Below, in pieces: positions 41,293 to 50,128 of a stretch of DNA of 64,000 nucleotides. The position numbers were made by a program, and so were the translations under genes. Every line of letters starts with the position of its first letter. Position 1 is the first letter of the stretch. The notes beneath the pieces were generated by a model that saw only the letters and a program-made list of their open reading frames with translations, ran no database searches and was not told where the DNA came from. The stretch covers positions 1,469 through 65,468 of the forward strand of contig NZ_KQ948738.1 of assembly GCF_001514195.1 (NCBI RefSeq), given 5' to 3'. Origin of the DNA: Streptomyces griseorubiginosus (GTDB taxonomy: Bacteria; Actinomycetota; Actinomycetes; Streptomycetales; Streptomycetaceae).

Positions 41293-42906
41293 CTACACGT
41301 CCCCGGTACGACGCCCCCGCACCCCGGCGCTGATCGCCCAGCCGAGACCGCCGGCAGCCACCAGGACCAGGAGCATCTCGGGCAGGGTGCCCATCAGGGT
41401 GGCCGGGGTCTCCGACGACCTCAGCGGCACCTTCTGCACCAGCGAGGCGGGGACGAACATGCCCGTCCTCTGGGTGATCCTCCCGTCCGGCATGATGATC
41501 GCACTGACGCCGCTGGTCACCGGGACGGTGACGGTCCGGCTGTGCTCCACCGCGCGGACCCGGGACATCGCGAGCTGCTGGTAGGTCATCTCGCTGCGGT
41601 CGAAGGTCGCGTTGTTGCTCGGCACGGAGATCAGCTGGGCGCCGTCGGTGACCTCGGAGCGCACGGCCCAGTCGAAGGCGGCCTCGTAGCAGGTGACCAG
41701 GCCGACCTTGGCGTTGGCCATCCGGAACACACCCGGCTTGGTGCCGCGGCTGAAGTCCTGGCGGACCATGGAGGTCCAGTTCTTGTTGATCGCCCCCACG
41801 AGCGAGCGCAGCGGGAGGTACTCGCCGAACGGCTGGATCTGCCGCTTGTCGTAGGTGTCGGTGGGGCCCTTGACCGGGTCCCAGAGGATCTGCTCGTTGT
41901 AGAGCTTGCCGCCGCGCTCGACGACTCCGCCGACGGAGATCGGCGCGTCGATGGCCTGGGCGGCCTGCTCGATGGTCGCCGCCGCCTCCGGGTCGGTGTA
42001 GGGGTCGACGTCGGAGGAGTTCTCCGGCCAGAGCACGATGTCGGGCTTCGCGACCTTGCCGGCCTTCACCTCGGCGGCCAGCCGCTCCGTCTCACGCGCG
42101 TGGTAGTCGAGCACGGCCCTGCGCTGAGCGTTGAAGTCCAGACCCGCGCGCGGCACGTTGCCCTGGATGGCCGCGACGGTCACGGTGCCGTCCTCGGCCT
42201 TGTCGCTCACCAGGCCCCGGGCGGCGAGCGCCCCGACCACCGGTACGACCACGCTCAGCAGGGCCACGGCGGCCGCCGGGCGTCGTACGGCCCCGGTCCC
42301 CCGCCGCTCCACGACCAGCCGGACGACGTCGTACAGGCCGAATCCGCACAGCACGACGGCGAAGCCCAGCACGGGTGTGCCGCCCACCGCGGCGAGCGGC
42401 AGGAAGACACCGTCGGCCTGTCCGAACGCGATCTTGCCCCAGGGAAAGCCGTGGAACGGCACACGCGCGCGTGCCGCCTCGCCGGCGATCCACACGGCGG
42501 CCGCCCACACCGGGGCGCCGGGCAGCTTGGAGACCGCGGCCACGCCCACACCGACCAGCGCGACGAAGATCGCCTCGATCGCGACCAGCGCCAGCCACGG
42601 GCCGGGGCCGACCTCGACGCCGGTCCACACCAGCAGCGGCAGCAGGAAGCCCAGTCCGAAGAGGTAACCGAGACCGAAGGCCGCCTTCCAGCCACGGCCG
42701 CGCAGCACCCAGCCGAAGACCGCGAAGGCGGGCAGGGCCAGCCACCACAGGGTGCGGGGCGGGAAACTGACGTAGAGGAGCACTCCGGAGAGCGCCGCGG
42801 CGGCGGCCGGCAGGAGACGGCGGAGCCGGGCGGCCCAGCGGGAGGCGGGTGCGGACGGCGGTTCCAGCTGGTCCGACTCGTCCACGGAGGTTGCGGTGAC
42901 GGTCAC
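41293..42906 (-). CDS. lnt: Apolipoprotein N-acyltransferase
   Basis: Membrane enzyme adding the third acyl chain to lipoproteins. Several hydrophobic helices in residues about 30-240 precede a nitrilase-like domain. The catalytic Glu is in LWPENSS, the Lys in YDKRQIQPFGEY and the Cys in VTCYEAAFD, so the triad is complete. A C-terminal helix follows. The GTG at 42906 (537 aa) is the likely start; its Shine-Dalgarno is weak. The frame extends to 43239 without homology. It is divergent from the ligase-like gene with 229 bp between. Confidence 0.9.
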   Translation of the reverse strand: MTVTATSVDESDQLEPPSAPASRWAARLRRLLPAAAAALSGVLLYVSFPPRTLWWLALPAFAVFGWVLRGRGWKAAFGLGYLFGLGFLLPLLVWTGVEVGPGPWLALVAIEAIFVALVGVGVAAVSKLPGAPVWAAAVWIAGEAARARVPFHGFPWGKIAFGQADGVFLPLAAVGGTPVLGFAVVLCGFGLYDVVRLVVERRGTGAVRRPAAAVALLSVVVPVVGALAARGLVSDKAEDGTVTVAAIQGNVPRAGLDFNAQRRAVLDYHARETERLAAEVKAGKVAKPDIVLWPENSSDVDPYTDPEAAATIEQAAQAIDAPISVGGVVERGGKLYNEQILWDPVKGPTDTYDKRQIQPFGEYLPLRSLVGAINKNWTSMVRQDFSRGTKPGVFRMANAKVGLVTCYEAAFDWAVRSEVTDGAQLISVPSNNATFDRSEMTYQQLAMSRVRAVEHSRTVTVPVTSGVSAIIMPDGRITQRTGMFVPASLVQKVPLRSSETPATLMGTLPEMLLVLVAAGGLGWAISAGVRGRRTGDV

Positions 42907-43135
42907 TCCGGGAGTGTACGGCGGTTGACCTTGGCGTCGACAGCGCGGTCCGCCTGGTGACCGGGGTCCCCCCGGACCGCTCGAACCGTGCCGCTGCCGG
43001 GCAACCCGGCGCAACTCGTCCACAAATCGACCTTCAGCCGTTACGGTGTGCCGGAGTCCTCGTCGCGCGGGTGTCCGGGCGGCGGGCCACAGGTCGGGGG
43101 ACCGGGGTTCGGGGGGCGGGGTGGGTTCCACGGGG

Positions 43136-44164
43136 ATGACGTCTGTGGCCGGTGCTGCGGCGGACGGCGACAGACGCAACGCTTCGGACGGGGTGGGCGT
43201 CCTGGTCCTCGGGGCCTGTGCCGCCTGGTCGCTGATCACCGCGGCCGTGCACGACGGCCGTCCGGAGGGCGTTCTGCTCGCCCTGCTGGCCGTGTCCGCG
43301 GGCTACGCCGCGGGCCGGATCTCGGGGGCGCTGCTGCCGGTCGCCGCACCCTGTGCCGCCGCGGTGACCGCGTTCGGACTCGCGGTGGGGCTCCCCCATC
43401 TCGCACCGGGCCCCGAGATCGTCGCGCCGCTCGGTCACGCGGGCGCCACGGCCGCACTGCTGACCCTGGCCGCCGGTGCGGCGTGCTGTGCCGCCTGGAC
43501 CACCGGATCGCCCGTCCTGAGGCTCCTTCTGCGGCTGCTGGCCGTCGCCATCGCGGTGACCTCGGCGGTTCTGGGTTCGGTCTCCGGGCTGGTGACGTGT
43601 CTGGCCGTGCTGTTGTGCTCGCTCGCGGCGAGCAGGATGGACCACCGGGGCCCCGGCCTCCTCGGTCTCGTCCTGGCCGCGATGTCGGTGACCGGGCTGA
43701 CCTGGGCGGTCGCCGGGAGCGCGGTGCCGGACGGGCTCACCGAGTCGCTGCGCGGGCAGCTCACCCCGCACCGGATCGACCTGTGGCACGACGCCCTGCG
43801 CATGGCCCGGGAGAACACCGCCCTCGGTGTGGGACCGGGGCGCTTCGGGGAGCTGAGCGGCACGGCGGCCGGCTCGCTGCTGCCCGACGGGAAACCGCAT
43901 TCGGCGCCGCTCCAGATGGCCGCCGAGCAGGGCGTGGTCGGGGTGGTGCTGCTGGCGGCGGCCTTCTGCTGGCTGCTGTACGCGCTGTGGCGCTCGCGGC
44001 GCTCCACCCCGATCGTCCTGACGGCGGGCGCGGCCCTGACGGCGCTGGCGGGGATCGCCGCGGTCGGCAACGCGCTCAGCTTCACCATGGTGTCGGTGGG
44101 TGCGGGCCTCCTGGCGGGCCTGGCGACGGCCCACCCGCTGACCGAGGAGTCGGCTCCGCGATGA
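43136..44164 (+). CDS. O-antigen ligase (Wzy_C) family membrane protein
   Basis: Polytopic membrane protein of 342 aa with about 8-9 helices. The region DLWHDALRMARENTALGVGPGRFG and SAPLQMAAEQGVVGVV match the family's periplasmic loop and following helix. Family members join or polymerise cell-envelope glycans. The ATG at 43136 follows CACGGGG; upstream frame to 43046 is rejected. It is convergent with the PH-domain gene (15-bp gap). The glycan it handles is unknown; it is short for the family, which often has 400 or more residues. Confidence 0.78.
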   Translation: MTSVAGAAADGDRRNASDGVGVLVLGACAAWSLITAAVHDGRPEGVLLALLAVSAGYAAGRISGALLPVAAPCAAAVTAFGLAVGLPHLAPGPEIVAPLGHAGATAALLTLAAGAACCAAWTTGSPVLRLLLRLLAVAIAVTSAVLGSVSGLVTCLAVLLCSLAASRMDHRGPGLLGLVLAAMSVTGLTWAVAGSAVPDGLTESLRGQLTPHRIDLWHDALRMARENTALGVGPGRFGELSGTAAGSLLPDGKPHSAPLQMAAEQGVVGVVLLAAAFCWLLYALWRSRRSTPIVLTAGAALTALAGIAAVGNALSFTMVSVGAGLLAGLATAHPLTEESAPR

Positions 44165-44179
44165 GGGACAGGTCCGGAC

Positions 44180-44740
44180 TCAGCGTCGCGGGGCCGTGCT
44201 CCCGGGCCGCAGCCGGTCCCGGATGATGCGTACGGCGGCCTCGGCGTCGTCCACGGTGACGGTGAACGTGTGGCCGTCCCACAGCTGGAGCACCACGCCC
44301 TCGCCACGCCGTACGACGACCGCGGTGCCCTTCTCGGGCCGCCAGCGGTAGCCCCAGCCGCCCCACTGACGCGGGGTGACGTGCGCGACGAACTCGGCTC
44401 CGGTGACATGCGCCAGCGGGATCCGGCGGCGCGGCACGCCGATGTGGCCGCAGCGCACCTCCAGGGAGTCCGTGTCGACCTTGAGGGCGACATGGACGAA
44501 GGCGAGCGTCAGGAAGAGGACGAGCAGTCCGGCCGCGATGCAGCCGACCACGGACATGACGAGAGGGGCGACACCGGAGGTCCACGCCGAGTCGACGGCG
44601 AGTTCGACGCCGAGCGCCACGATCGCCGCGCCGCCGAGCGCGAGCAGCCACTGGATCCGGTTGGACGCGCGACCGGTCCAGACGTCGGCGTGGTGCGAGG
44701 TCTGCTCGCCGTGGGGGTAGTCCCGGGGGTGGTCCCTCAT
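44180..44740 (-). CDS. Membrane protein with C-terminal PH-like domain
   Basis: A 186-aa protein with two adjacent hydrophobic helices (about 30-80: LLALGGAAIVALGVELAV and the following LVLFLTLAFVHVAL) and then a bacterial PH-like domain (about 85-180) rich in beta strands: LEVRCGHIGVPRRRIPLAHV, RWRPEKGTAVVVRRGEGVVL. Function unknown; bacterial PH domains of this kind often accompany cell-surface functions. The ATG at 44740 is the first one after the 5' boundary of homology. Confidence 0.75.
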   Translation of the reverse strand: MRDHPRDYPHGEQTSHHADVWTGRASNRIQWLLALGGAAIVALGVELAVDSAWTSGVAPLVMSVVGCIAAGLLVLFLTLAFVHVALKVDTDSLEVRCGHIGVPRRRIPLAHVTGAEFVAHVTPRQWGGWGYRWRPEKGTAVVVRRGEGVVLQLWDGHTFTVTVDDAEAAVRIIRDRLRPGSTAPRR

Positions 44741-44946
44741 GCGTACGAGATTACTCAGGTTTCGCCCCGCGGGTAGTTCGTCGCGGAGAGTGACCGCGCT
44801 GAGCGTGGCATTCCGGCCGGGCGGTAATGGCCGTGGACAGTTCCACGGCAAACGGCAATCGGCCCTCGGTCGACCGACGTAACGTTCCAGTCCCGCGGCG
44901 CTCGGTCTCAAGCTGGCCGGTGAAACGTTCCGGCCGCTCGGCGCGC

Positions 44947-45735
44947 TCAGCGGGCGGGCGTGGCCGTGCGCAGCAGTCGGCCTTCCTCGTAAGCCAGGGC
45001 GGGCGCGGGCAGCGCGGTGCCCTCTCGGCCGCTCAGCAGCACGGTGAGGGTGCCGGTGGGCGCTGCCTCGGGCGCCGGCTGTTCGCCGAGCCGGCGCAGC
45101 GCCTGGGCGGCGACCGCCCCGGCGGAGCCGTGCAGGACGAGCGGCGGGCGGCCGGGACGCTGTACGGCGGCCCGGATGCGCTCGGCGACCAGTTCGTAGT
45201 GCGTGCAGCCCAGGACGACGGTCGTCACGTCCTCGGGAGTGAGGGCGGCGGCCGCGGCGACGGCGGCGTCGATCGCGGCCTCGTCGGCGTGTTCCACCGC
45301 CTCGGCGAGGCCGTGGCAGGGCACCTCGGTGGCGGGCACGCCGTCGGCGAAGTCCGCGATCAGACCGCGCTGGTAGGGGCTGCCGGTGGTGGCGGGCGTG
45401 GCCCAGATGGCGAAGGGGCCGCCGCCGGCCGCGGCGGGCTTGATCGCGGGGACGGTGCCGATGACCGGCAGGTCCGGTTCGAGGCGGGCGCGCAGAGCGG
45501 TCAGGGCGTGCACGGTGGCGGTGTTGCAGCCGATGATCAGCGCGTCGGGGCCGTGCGCGGCGGCCGCTTCGGCGAGGCCCAGCGCGCGCCCGACGATGTC
45601 CTCGGGGGTCCGCGGTCCCCAGGGCATGCCGTCGGGGTCGAGGGAGAGCACGAGATCGGCGTCGGGGCGCAGTCGCCGTACCGCGGCGGTGGCCGCGAGC
45701 AGACCGATTCCGGAGTCCAAGAGCGCGATCTTCAC
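44947..45735 (-). CDS. Aspartate/glutamate racemase family protein (MurI-like)
   Basis: Cofactor-independent racemase of 262 aa. The two catalytic cysteines are in GCNTATVHA (about residue 70) and GCTHYEL (about 180), both with the typical Thr. The N-terminal ALLDSGIGLLA carries the conserved Asp-Ser. It probably makes D-glutamate or acts on a related amino acid; whether it is the essential MurI cannot be judged. The GTG at 45735 has no Shine-Dalgarno. It is divergent from the glycosyltransferase gene with 57 bp between. Short AACGTTCC repeats lie after its stop. Confidence 0.83.
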   Translation of the reverse strand: MKIALLDSGIGLLAATAAVRRLRPDADLVLSLDPDGMPWGPRTPEDIVGRALGLAEAAAAHGPDALIIGCNTATVHALTALRARLEPDLPVIGTVPAIKPAAAGGGPFAIWATPATTGSPYQRGLIADFADGVPATEVPCHGLAEAVEHADEAAIDAAVAAAAALTPEDVTTVVLGCTHYELVAERIRAAVQRPGRPPLVLHGSAGAVAAQALRRLGEQPAPEAAPTGTLTVLLSGREGTALPAPALAYEEGRLLRTATPAR

Positions 45736-45792
45736 CCGGCCACGATAGACGATGAGCCCTTGGGGGCCGCTGCCGTGGGGCAGACTGCGCGC

Positions 45793-46971
45793 GTGAGCGC
45801 CATCGTGTGGACCGCCGCCGTATCCCTCGCCGCCTGGCTGTGGCTGCTGCTCTTCCAGGGCTTCTTCTGGCGCACGGACGTGAGGCTGCCGCCGGAGCGG
45901 GACCCGGCGCATTGGCCGTCGGTGGGTGTGGTGGTCCCGGCCCGCGACGAGGCGGAGGTGCTGCCCGCGAGCCTTCCGTCCCTCCTGGCGCAGGACTATC
46001 CGGGACGCGCGGAGGTCTTCCTGGTCGACGACGGCAGCTCGGACGGCACCGGGGAGCTGGCTCGCGAGCTGGCCCGCCGCGCGGGCGGGCTGCCGCTGAC
46101 CGTGTCGTCTCCGGGTGAGCCGCCCGCGGGGTGGACCGGCAAGCTGTGGGCGGTGCGCCATGGCATCGGCCTGGCACGCGCGCGTGGTCCCGAGTACCTG
46201 CTGCTGACGGACGCCGACATCGCGCACGAGCCGGACAGCCTGCGCCGGCTGGTCGCCGCCGCGCACGGCGGGGGCTTCGACGTGGTCTCCCAGATGGCCC
46301 GGCTGCGGGTGGAGAGTCTGTGGGAGCGGCTCGTGGTGCCGGCGTTCGTCTACTTCTTCGCTCAGCTGTATCCGTTCCGGCGGATCGGCAGGAAGGGCGC
46401 GCGGACGGCGGCCGCGGCGGGCGGCTGTGTCCTGCTGCGCGCCGCTACCGCCGAGCGGGCGCGGATCCCCGACGCCATCCGGCACGCCGTCATCGACGAC
46501 GTGGCCCTCGCGAGGGCGGTCAAGGGCGGCGGCGGACACATCTGGCTGGGGCTGGCCGAGCGGGTGGACAGTGTGCGCCCCTACCCCCGGCTGCACGACC
46601 TGTGGCGGATGGTGTCGCGCAGCGCCTATGCCCAGCTCCGCCACCACCCCCTGGTCCTGCTGGGCACGGTCCTCGGACTGGCGTTGGTCTATCTGGTCCC
46701 GCCGCTCGCCGTCGTCGTCGGCCTCGCGACAGGCGGCACCTCGACCGTGCTGCTCGGCGGATGCGCATGGCTGGTCATGACCGGGACGTACGTCCCCATC
46801 CTCCGCTACTACCGGCAGCCGCTCTGGCTCGCGCCCCTCCTGCCGTTCACGGCGTTCCTCTACCTCCTCATGACGGTCGACTCGGCGGTGCAGCACTACC
46901 GGGGGCGCGGCGCGGCCTGGAAGGGCCGTACCTACGCCCGCCCGGACGCCGTGGTCGGTGAGGAGAGGTGA
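45793..46971 (+). CDS. Family 2 glycosyltransferase (HpnB-like)
   Basis: Membrane-bound glycosyltransferase of 392 aa. An N-terminal helix anchors it; the GT-A domain has VGVVVPARDEAEVL, VFLVDDGSSDGTG and LLTDADIAHEP (DxD-like). C-terminal helices at about 285-365 complete it. Similar to hopanoid-associated HpnB-type transferases, but no other hopanoid genes are here. The GTG at 45793 begins the anchor. Divergent from the racemase gene and convergent with TerD (13-bp gap). Confidence 0.83.
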   Translation: MSAIVWTAAVSLAAWLWLLLFQGFFWRTDVRLPPERDPAHWPSVGVVVPARDEAEVLPASLPSLLAQDYPGRAEVFLVDDGSSDGTGELARELARRAGGLPLTVSSPGEPPAGWTGKLWAVRHGIGLARARGPEYLLLTDADIAHEPDSLRRLVAAAHGGGFDVVSQMARLRVESLWERLVVPAFVYFFAQLYPFRRIGRKGARTAAAAGGCVLLRAATAERARIPDAIRHAVIDDVALARAVKGGGGHIWLGLAERVDSVRPYPRLHDLWRMVSRSAYAQLRHHPLVLLGTVLGLALVYLVPPLAVVVGLATGGTSTVLLGGCAWLVMTGTYVPILRYYRQPLWLAPLLPFTAFLYLLMTVDSAVQHYRGRGAAWKGRTYARPDAVVGEER

Positions 46972-46984
46972 AGCGGTCAGAGCC

Positions 46985-48244
46985 TCATTTGCGGCCCGGT
47001 GTCCAGTTCATGCCCCAGCCGTAGGCCTGGTCCACGGTCCGCTGCGGGCTCACTCCCCGGTCGGGCACCAGGTAGCGGGCCTCGCGCTGGACGACGAGGT
47101 CGTGGCCGGTGTTGGTGATCAGGGCCAGCGCGCAGACCGTCGAGGGCACCGTGCACTCGTCCAGGGAGAAGTCGATCGGGGCGCCGTGCTGCGGCTGGAG
47201 CGTGACGGTGGCGTGCAGGTCGGCGAAGGACCGCGCGCCCTCGTAGATGGTGACGAACACGAGGATGCGCCGGAAGTCCCGCTGGTGGTCGAGGTTCACG
47301 GTGAGGTTCTCGCCGCTCGCCACCGCCCCGGTGCGGTCGTCGCCGTCGAGATGGATGTACGGCGGCTGGTGCAGGGCTCCATAGGCGTTGCCCAGCGCCT
47401 GTACGACCCCTTTGCGGCCGTCGGCGAGTTCGTAGAGGGCGCACAGGTCCAGGTCGAGGTCGGCGTGCATGGCCACCGCGCGGCCGCGCTTGCTGCCCCA
47501 GCCGGAGAACTGTTTGTGCACCTGCCAGTTGAGGTTCACCCGCATCGCACCCGAGGTGCCGCCCTGTTTGGTGAGGGAGACCGACGGGGCCGCCTTGGTG
47601 AGCGTGACCTTGGAGAGGCGGACGGGCGGCGCGGCGGGCGGGGGCGGCGGGGCGGCCGGTGCGGGTGGGCTCGCCGGGGGCGCGGTGCGCTGAGGCTCGC
47701 CCACAGGCGCGGTCCGCTGGGGCTCGTCCACGGTGATCCCGAAGTCCGTTGCGAGTCCTTCCAGTCCGCTGTCGTAGCCCTGGCCCACGGCACGGAATTT
47801 CCAGGCTCCCTGCCTCCGGTAGAACTCCCCCAGCACGAAAGCGGTTTCGACGGTGGCGCCCGTACTGTCGAACCGCGCGGCGACGGTGCCCTGCACGGCG
47901 TCGCGGACCTCGATGTACAGCTCCGGGACCTGGGCGAAGGTCCCGCCGTCCGCGGAGGCGGCGAGCACCACGGTCTCGACCGAGGGCTCCACGCGCGCGA
48001 GGTCGACGAACAGGGTGTCCGTCACCCGGCCGCCGTCGGTGCGCTTGCCCTCGTGGCGGACCGAGCCGGAGGCGTGCTGGGGCTGGTTGTAGAAGACGAA
48101 GTCGGCGTCGGAACGGACCTTTCCGCCGACCAGGAGCAGGGCCGAGGCATCCGCGTCGGGGACCCCCGGTCCGGAACGCCAGCCCAATTCGACGCGCAGT
48201 GCCGTCGTGGGCACGGGAACGTTCGAGCCTTTCGGCATTGACAT
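46985..48244 (-). CDS. Two-domain TerD family protein
   Basis: TerD-type calcium-binding stress protein of 419 aa. The first TerD domain (about 1-185) has MPKGSNVPVP, ALRVELGWRS, DADASALLLV and SDADFVFYNQP. A Pro/Ala-rich linker containing a duplicated EPQRTAP follows. The second half (about 230-419) has the related DLDLDLCALYEL and THE LDGDDRTG region, like TerF/TerX-type proteins. These proteins are tied to tellurite resistance and development in Streptomyces. The ATG is at 48244; the 288-bp gap to DUF6643 is a divergent promoter region. It stands alone, without other ter genes. Confidence 0.87.
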   Translation of the reverse strand: MSMPKGSNVPVPTTALRVELGWRSGPGVPDADASALLLVGGKVRSDADFVFYNQPQHASGSVRHEGKRTDGGRVTDTLFVDLARVEPSVETVVLAASADGGTFAQVPELYIEVRDAVQGTVAARFDSTGATVETAFVLGEFYRRQGAWKFRAVGQGYDSGLEGLATDFGITVDEPQRTAPVGEPQRTAPPASPPAPAAPPPPPAAPPVRLSKVTLTKAAPSVSLTKQGGTSGAMRVNLNWQVHKQFSGWGSKRGRAVAMHADLDLDLCALYELADGRKGVVQALGNAYGALHQPPYIHLDGDDRTGAVASGENLTVNLDHQRDFRRILVFVTIYEGARSFADLHATVTLQPQHGAPIDFSLDECTVPSTVCALALITNTGHDLVVQREARYLVPDRGVSPQRTVDQAYGWGMNWTPGRK

Positions 48245-48532
48245 GTCTGCCCCCTCGGGTGTCGGCAGGCCAGGACGCCCCGGCGGCCACCGGTGTGCTA
48301 CCCGCCCAACCTATTCCCCCATGACAGCGAACTCCCATCCCGCGCACAGCAAGATCGCCGGTCAACCACCGGTAACCCCCTCGGAACTCGGCCTTTACAC
48401 GACCTCAACCCGGATTGGCGTCCTATTTTGCCGAGTTCGCTCGCATTGGGGATCCAGGGTCACTGCCGACACGGAAAACAACCCTCTTATCGGTCTCCCC
48501 AACCAGCACATCGTGGGCTTAACTTATGTGCC
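48245..48532. other. 288-bp divergent promoter region
   Basis: Between terD and the DUF6643 gene. It is less GC-rich than its surroundings, with AT-richer patches near 48470-48530, consistent with promoters on both sides. No specific operator is evident and no gene is supported. Confidence 0.5.
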
Positions 48533-48982
48533 ATGACCTCCCCCCGCTCCACTTATGGCGGCGGCTACTACTCCGCCTCCTTCCCGGACACTCCGATCTA
48601 CGACTCGCTCGTGGCCGAGCGGGGCACCCCGCAGATCGCCCCGATCCGGGTCCCCGCCGCGTACGACGTCCCGGTCAGCCACCTGCCGGCGCTGCCGTCC
48701 GCCCTGCCCGCCCTGCCCGCGGGCCCCTCCCAGTCCGCCTACGGCTATCCGCAGGCGCAGCAGCCCTCGCCGCTCCAGCAGGCGCCCGCCGCGTACATCC
48801 CGCAGCAGGCCGCCGCACCGCGCGGCTATCCGGGGCCGCAGCAGCAGCCCCGCCCGGCCGCGCCCGGCATGGGAATGGGCATGAGCACGGGCTACGAGGC
48901 GATGCGCCCCGCGGCCCCGCGACCCGCCCAGGCGGCTCCCTACCAGGATCCGTACAACAACCAGCAGTACCGCGGGTACTGA
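48533..48982 (+). CDS. DUF6643-type Pro/Gln/Tyr-rich protein
   Basis: Low-complexity protein of 149 aa seen widely in Streptomyces, function unknown. The conserved N-terminus MTSPRSTYGGGYYSASFPD precedes Ala/Pro-rich and Gln-rich segments with repeated Tyr, ending in NNQQYRGY. No signal peptide or membrane segment is visible. The ATG at 48533 has no clear Shine-Dalgarno. The frame runs upstream to 48293 but that part is not protein-like for this family. It is 42 bp upstream of the MOSC gene. Confidence 0.75.
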   Translation: MTSPRSTYGGGYYSASFPDTPIYDSLVAERGTPQIAPIRVPAAYDVPVSHLPALPSALPALPAGPSQSAYGYPQAQQPSPLQQAPAAYIPQQAAAPRGYPGPQQQPRPAAPGMGMGMSTGYEAMRPAAPRPAQAAPYQDPYNNQQYRGY

Positions 48983-49024
48983 TTCCCCTCCCGGACTGTC
49001 GGTGCCACCTGGCACGATGGCTCC

Positions 49025-49864
49025 ATGGGGAATGCCGAGCTGCTGTCGATCCACGTCCATCCGGTCAAGGCGTTCCGGGGTCTCGCGCCCCGGGAAGCCG
49101 AGGTGGAGCCCTGGGGGCTGGCCGGAGACCGGCGCTGGGCCTTGGTCGACGACGGGGGAAAGGTCGTCACACAGCGACAGCAGCCACGTCTCGCACTGGC
49201 CGCCGCCGAGCTCCTGCCCGGCGGCGGCATCGTGCTGTCGGCGCCCGGTATGGAGCCGCTGACCGTGCCCGCGCCCGCGCCGGGCACCACCGTCACGCTG
49301 GAGCTCTTCGGGGAGAAGGTCGAGGGAGTGCCCGCCGCCGACGCGGCCGCGCACAGCTGGTGCAGCGAGTACCTGGGCGTCCCGGCGCGCCTCGTGCACA
49401 TGGACGACCCGGCCACCCGCCGCCCCGTCGATCCCGAGTACGCGCTGCCGGGTGAGACCGTCTCCTTCGCCGACGGCTATCCGCTGCTGCTCACCTCCAC
49501 GGCCTCCCTGGACGCCCTCAACTCCCTGATCGCCGAGGGCCGGCACGCCGCCGACGGTCCGCTGCCCATGAACCGGTTCCGGCCGAACGTCGTCGTGGGC
49601 GGCACGGAGGCCTGGGCCGAGGACGACTGGTCGAGGATCGCGATCGGCGACATCGCCTTCCGGGTGGTCAAGATGTGCGGCCGGTGCGTGGTGACGACGA
49701 CCGACCAGTCGAGCGCAGTGCGCGGCAAGGAGCCTCTGCACACGCTCGGCCGCCACCGGCGCTTCGGCAGCAACCTGGTCTTCGGCCAGAACCTCGTGCC
49801 CGAGTCCCGCGGCACGATCCGGGTCGGTGACCCCGTCAGGGTCCTCGACCGGAAGACCGGGTGA
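49025..49864 (+). CDS. MOSC domain protein
   Basis: Molybdenum-cofactor sulfurase C-terminal-type protein of 279 aa. An N-terminal beta-barrel domain (about 5-115: IHVHPVKAFRG, GLAGDRRWALVDD) precedes the MOSC core, with MNRFRPNVVV and MCGRCVVTTTDQ; the Cys in MCGRC is the conserved sulfur carrier. Family members transfer sulfur or reduce N-hydroxylated substrates together with redox partners. The ATG is at 49025. It is followed by G-rich sequence. Confidence 0.9.
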   Translation: MGNAELLSIHVHPVKAFRGLAPREAEVEPWGLAGDRRWALVDDGGKVVTQRQQPRLALAAAELLPGGGIVLSAPGMEPLTVPAPAPGTTVTLELFGEKVEGVPAADAAAHSWCSEYLGVPARLVHMDDPATRRPVDPEYALPGETVSFADGYPLLLTSTASLDALNSLIAEGRHAADGPLPMNRFRPNVVVGGTEAWAEDDWSRIAIGDIAFRVVKMCGRCVVTTTDQSSAVRGKEPLHTLGRHRRFGSNLVFGQNLVPESRGTIRVGDPVRVLDRKTG

Positions 49865-50011
49865 CCGGTCGGGGTGGTCGGGGTGGTCGAGGCTGCCGGG
49901 GTTGGCCGGAGCGGCCAGGGGCTGCCGGGGCGGTCGCGGACAAAGTTCCGTCAAAGATCCACCTGGGTGCGATCGCCGGGAACCCGGCTCGGGGGCCCGC
50001 GCGTTGGAGCT

Positions 50012-50030
50012 TTCATGAGGAGTTCATGAG
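50012..50030. promoter_or_regulatory. Direct repeat resembling a PhoP box
   Basis: TTCATGAG occurs at 50012-50019 and 50023-50030, an 11-bp period like PhoP direct repeat units (consensus GTTCACC). It is 98 bp upstream of the Rv1733c-like gene. The match to the consensus is partial, so it is only a candidate. Confidence 0.4.
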
Positions 50031-50128
50031 AGGCCCCGGCCGCAGGTGATTTGGCTCTCTCTTCGGCCGGTGCCACGCGTGAATTCCTCTCCCGGGGGTT
50101 ATCACGGAGCGGGAAGGGGGTGCGGACG

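Noticed and set aside
48293..48532. N-terminal extension of the DUF6643 protein
   Set aside because: The upstream 80 codons are not like the conserved MTSPRSTYGGG start and lie in the divergent promoter region.
49865..50128. Gene or terminator in the gap after MOSC
   Set aside because: The first part is G-rich with GGTCGGGGT repeats and no clear stem; only a candidate PhoP-like repeat and the next RBS are supportable.
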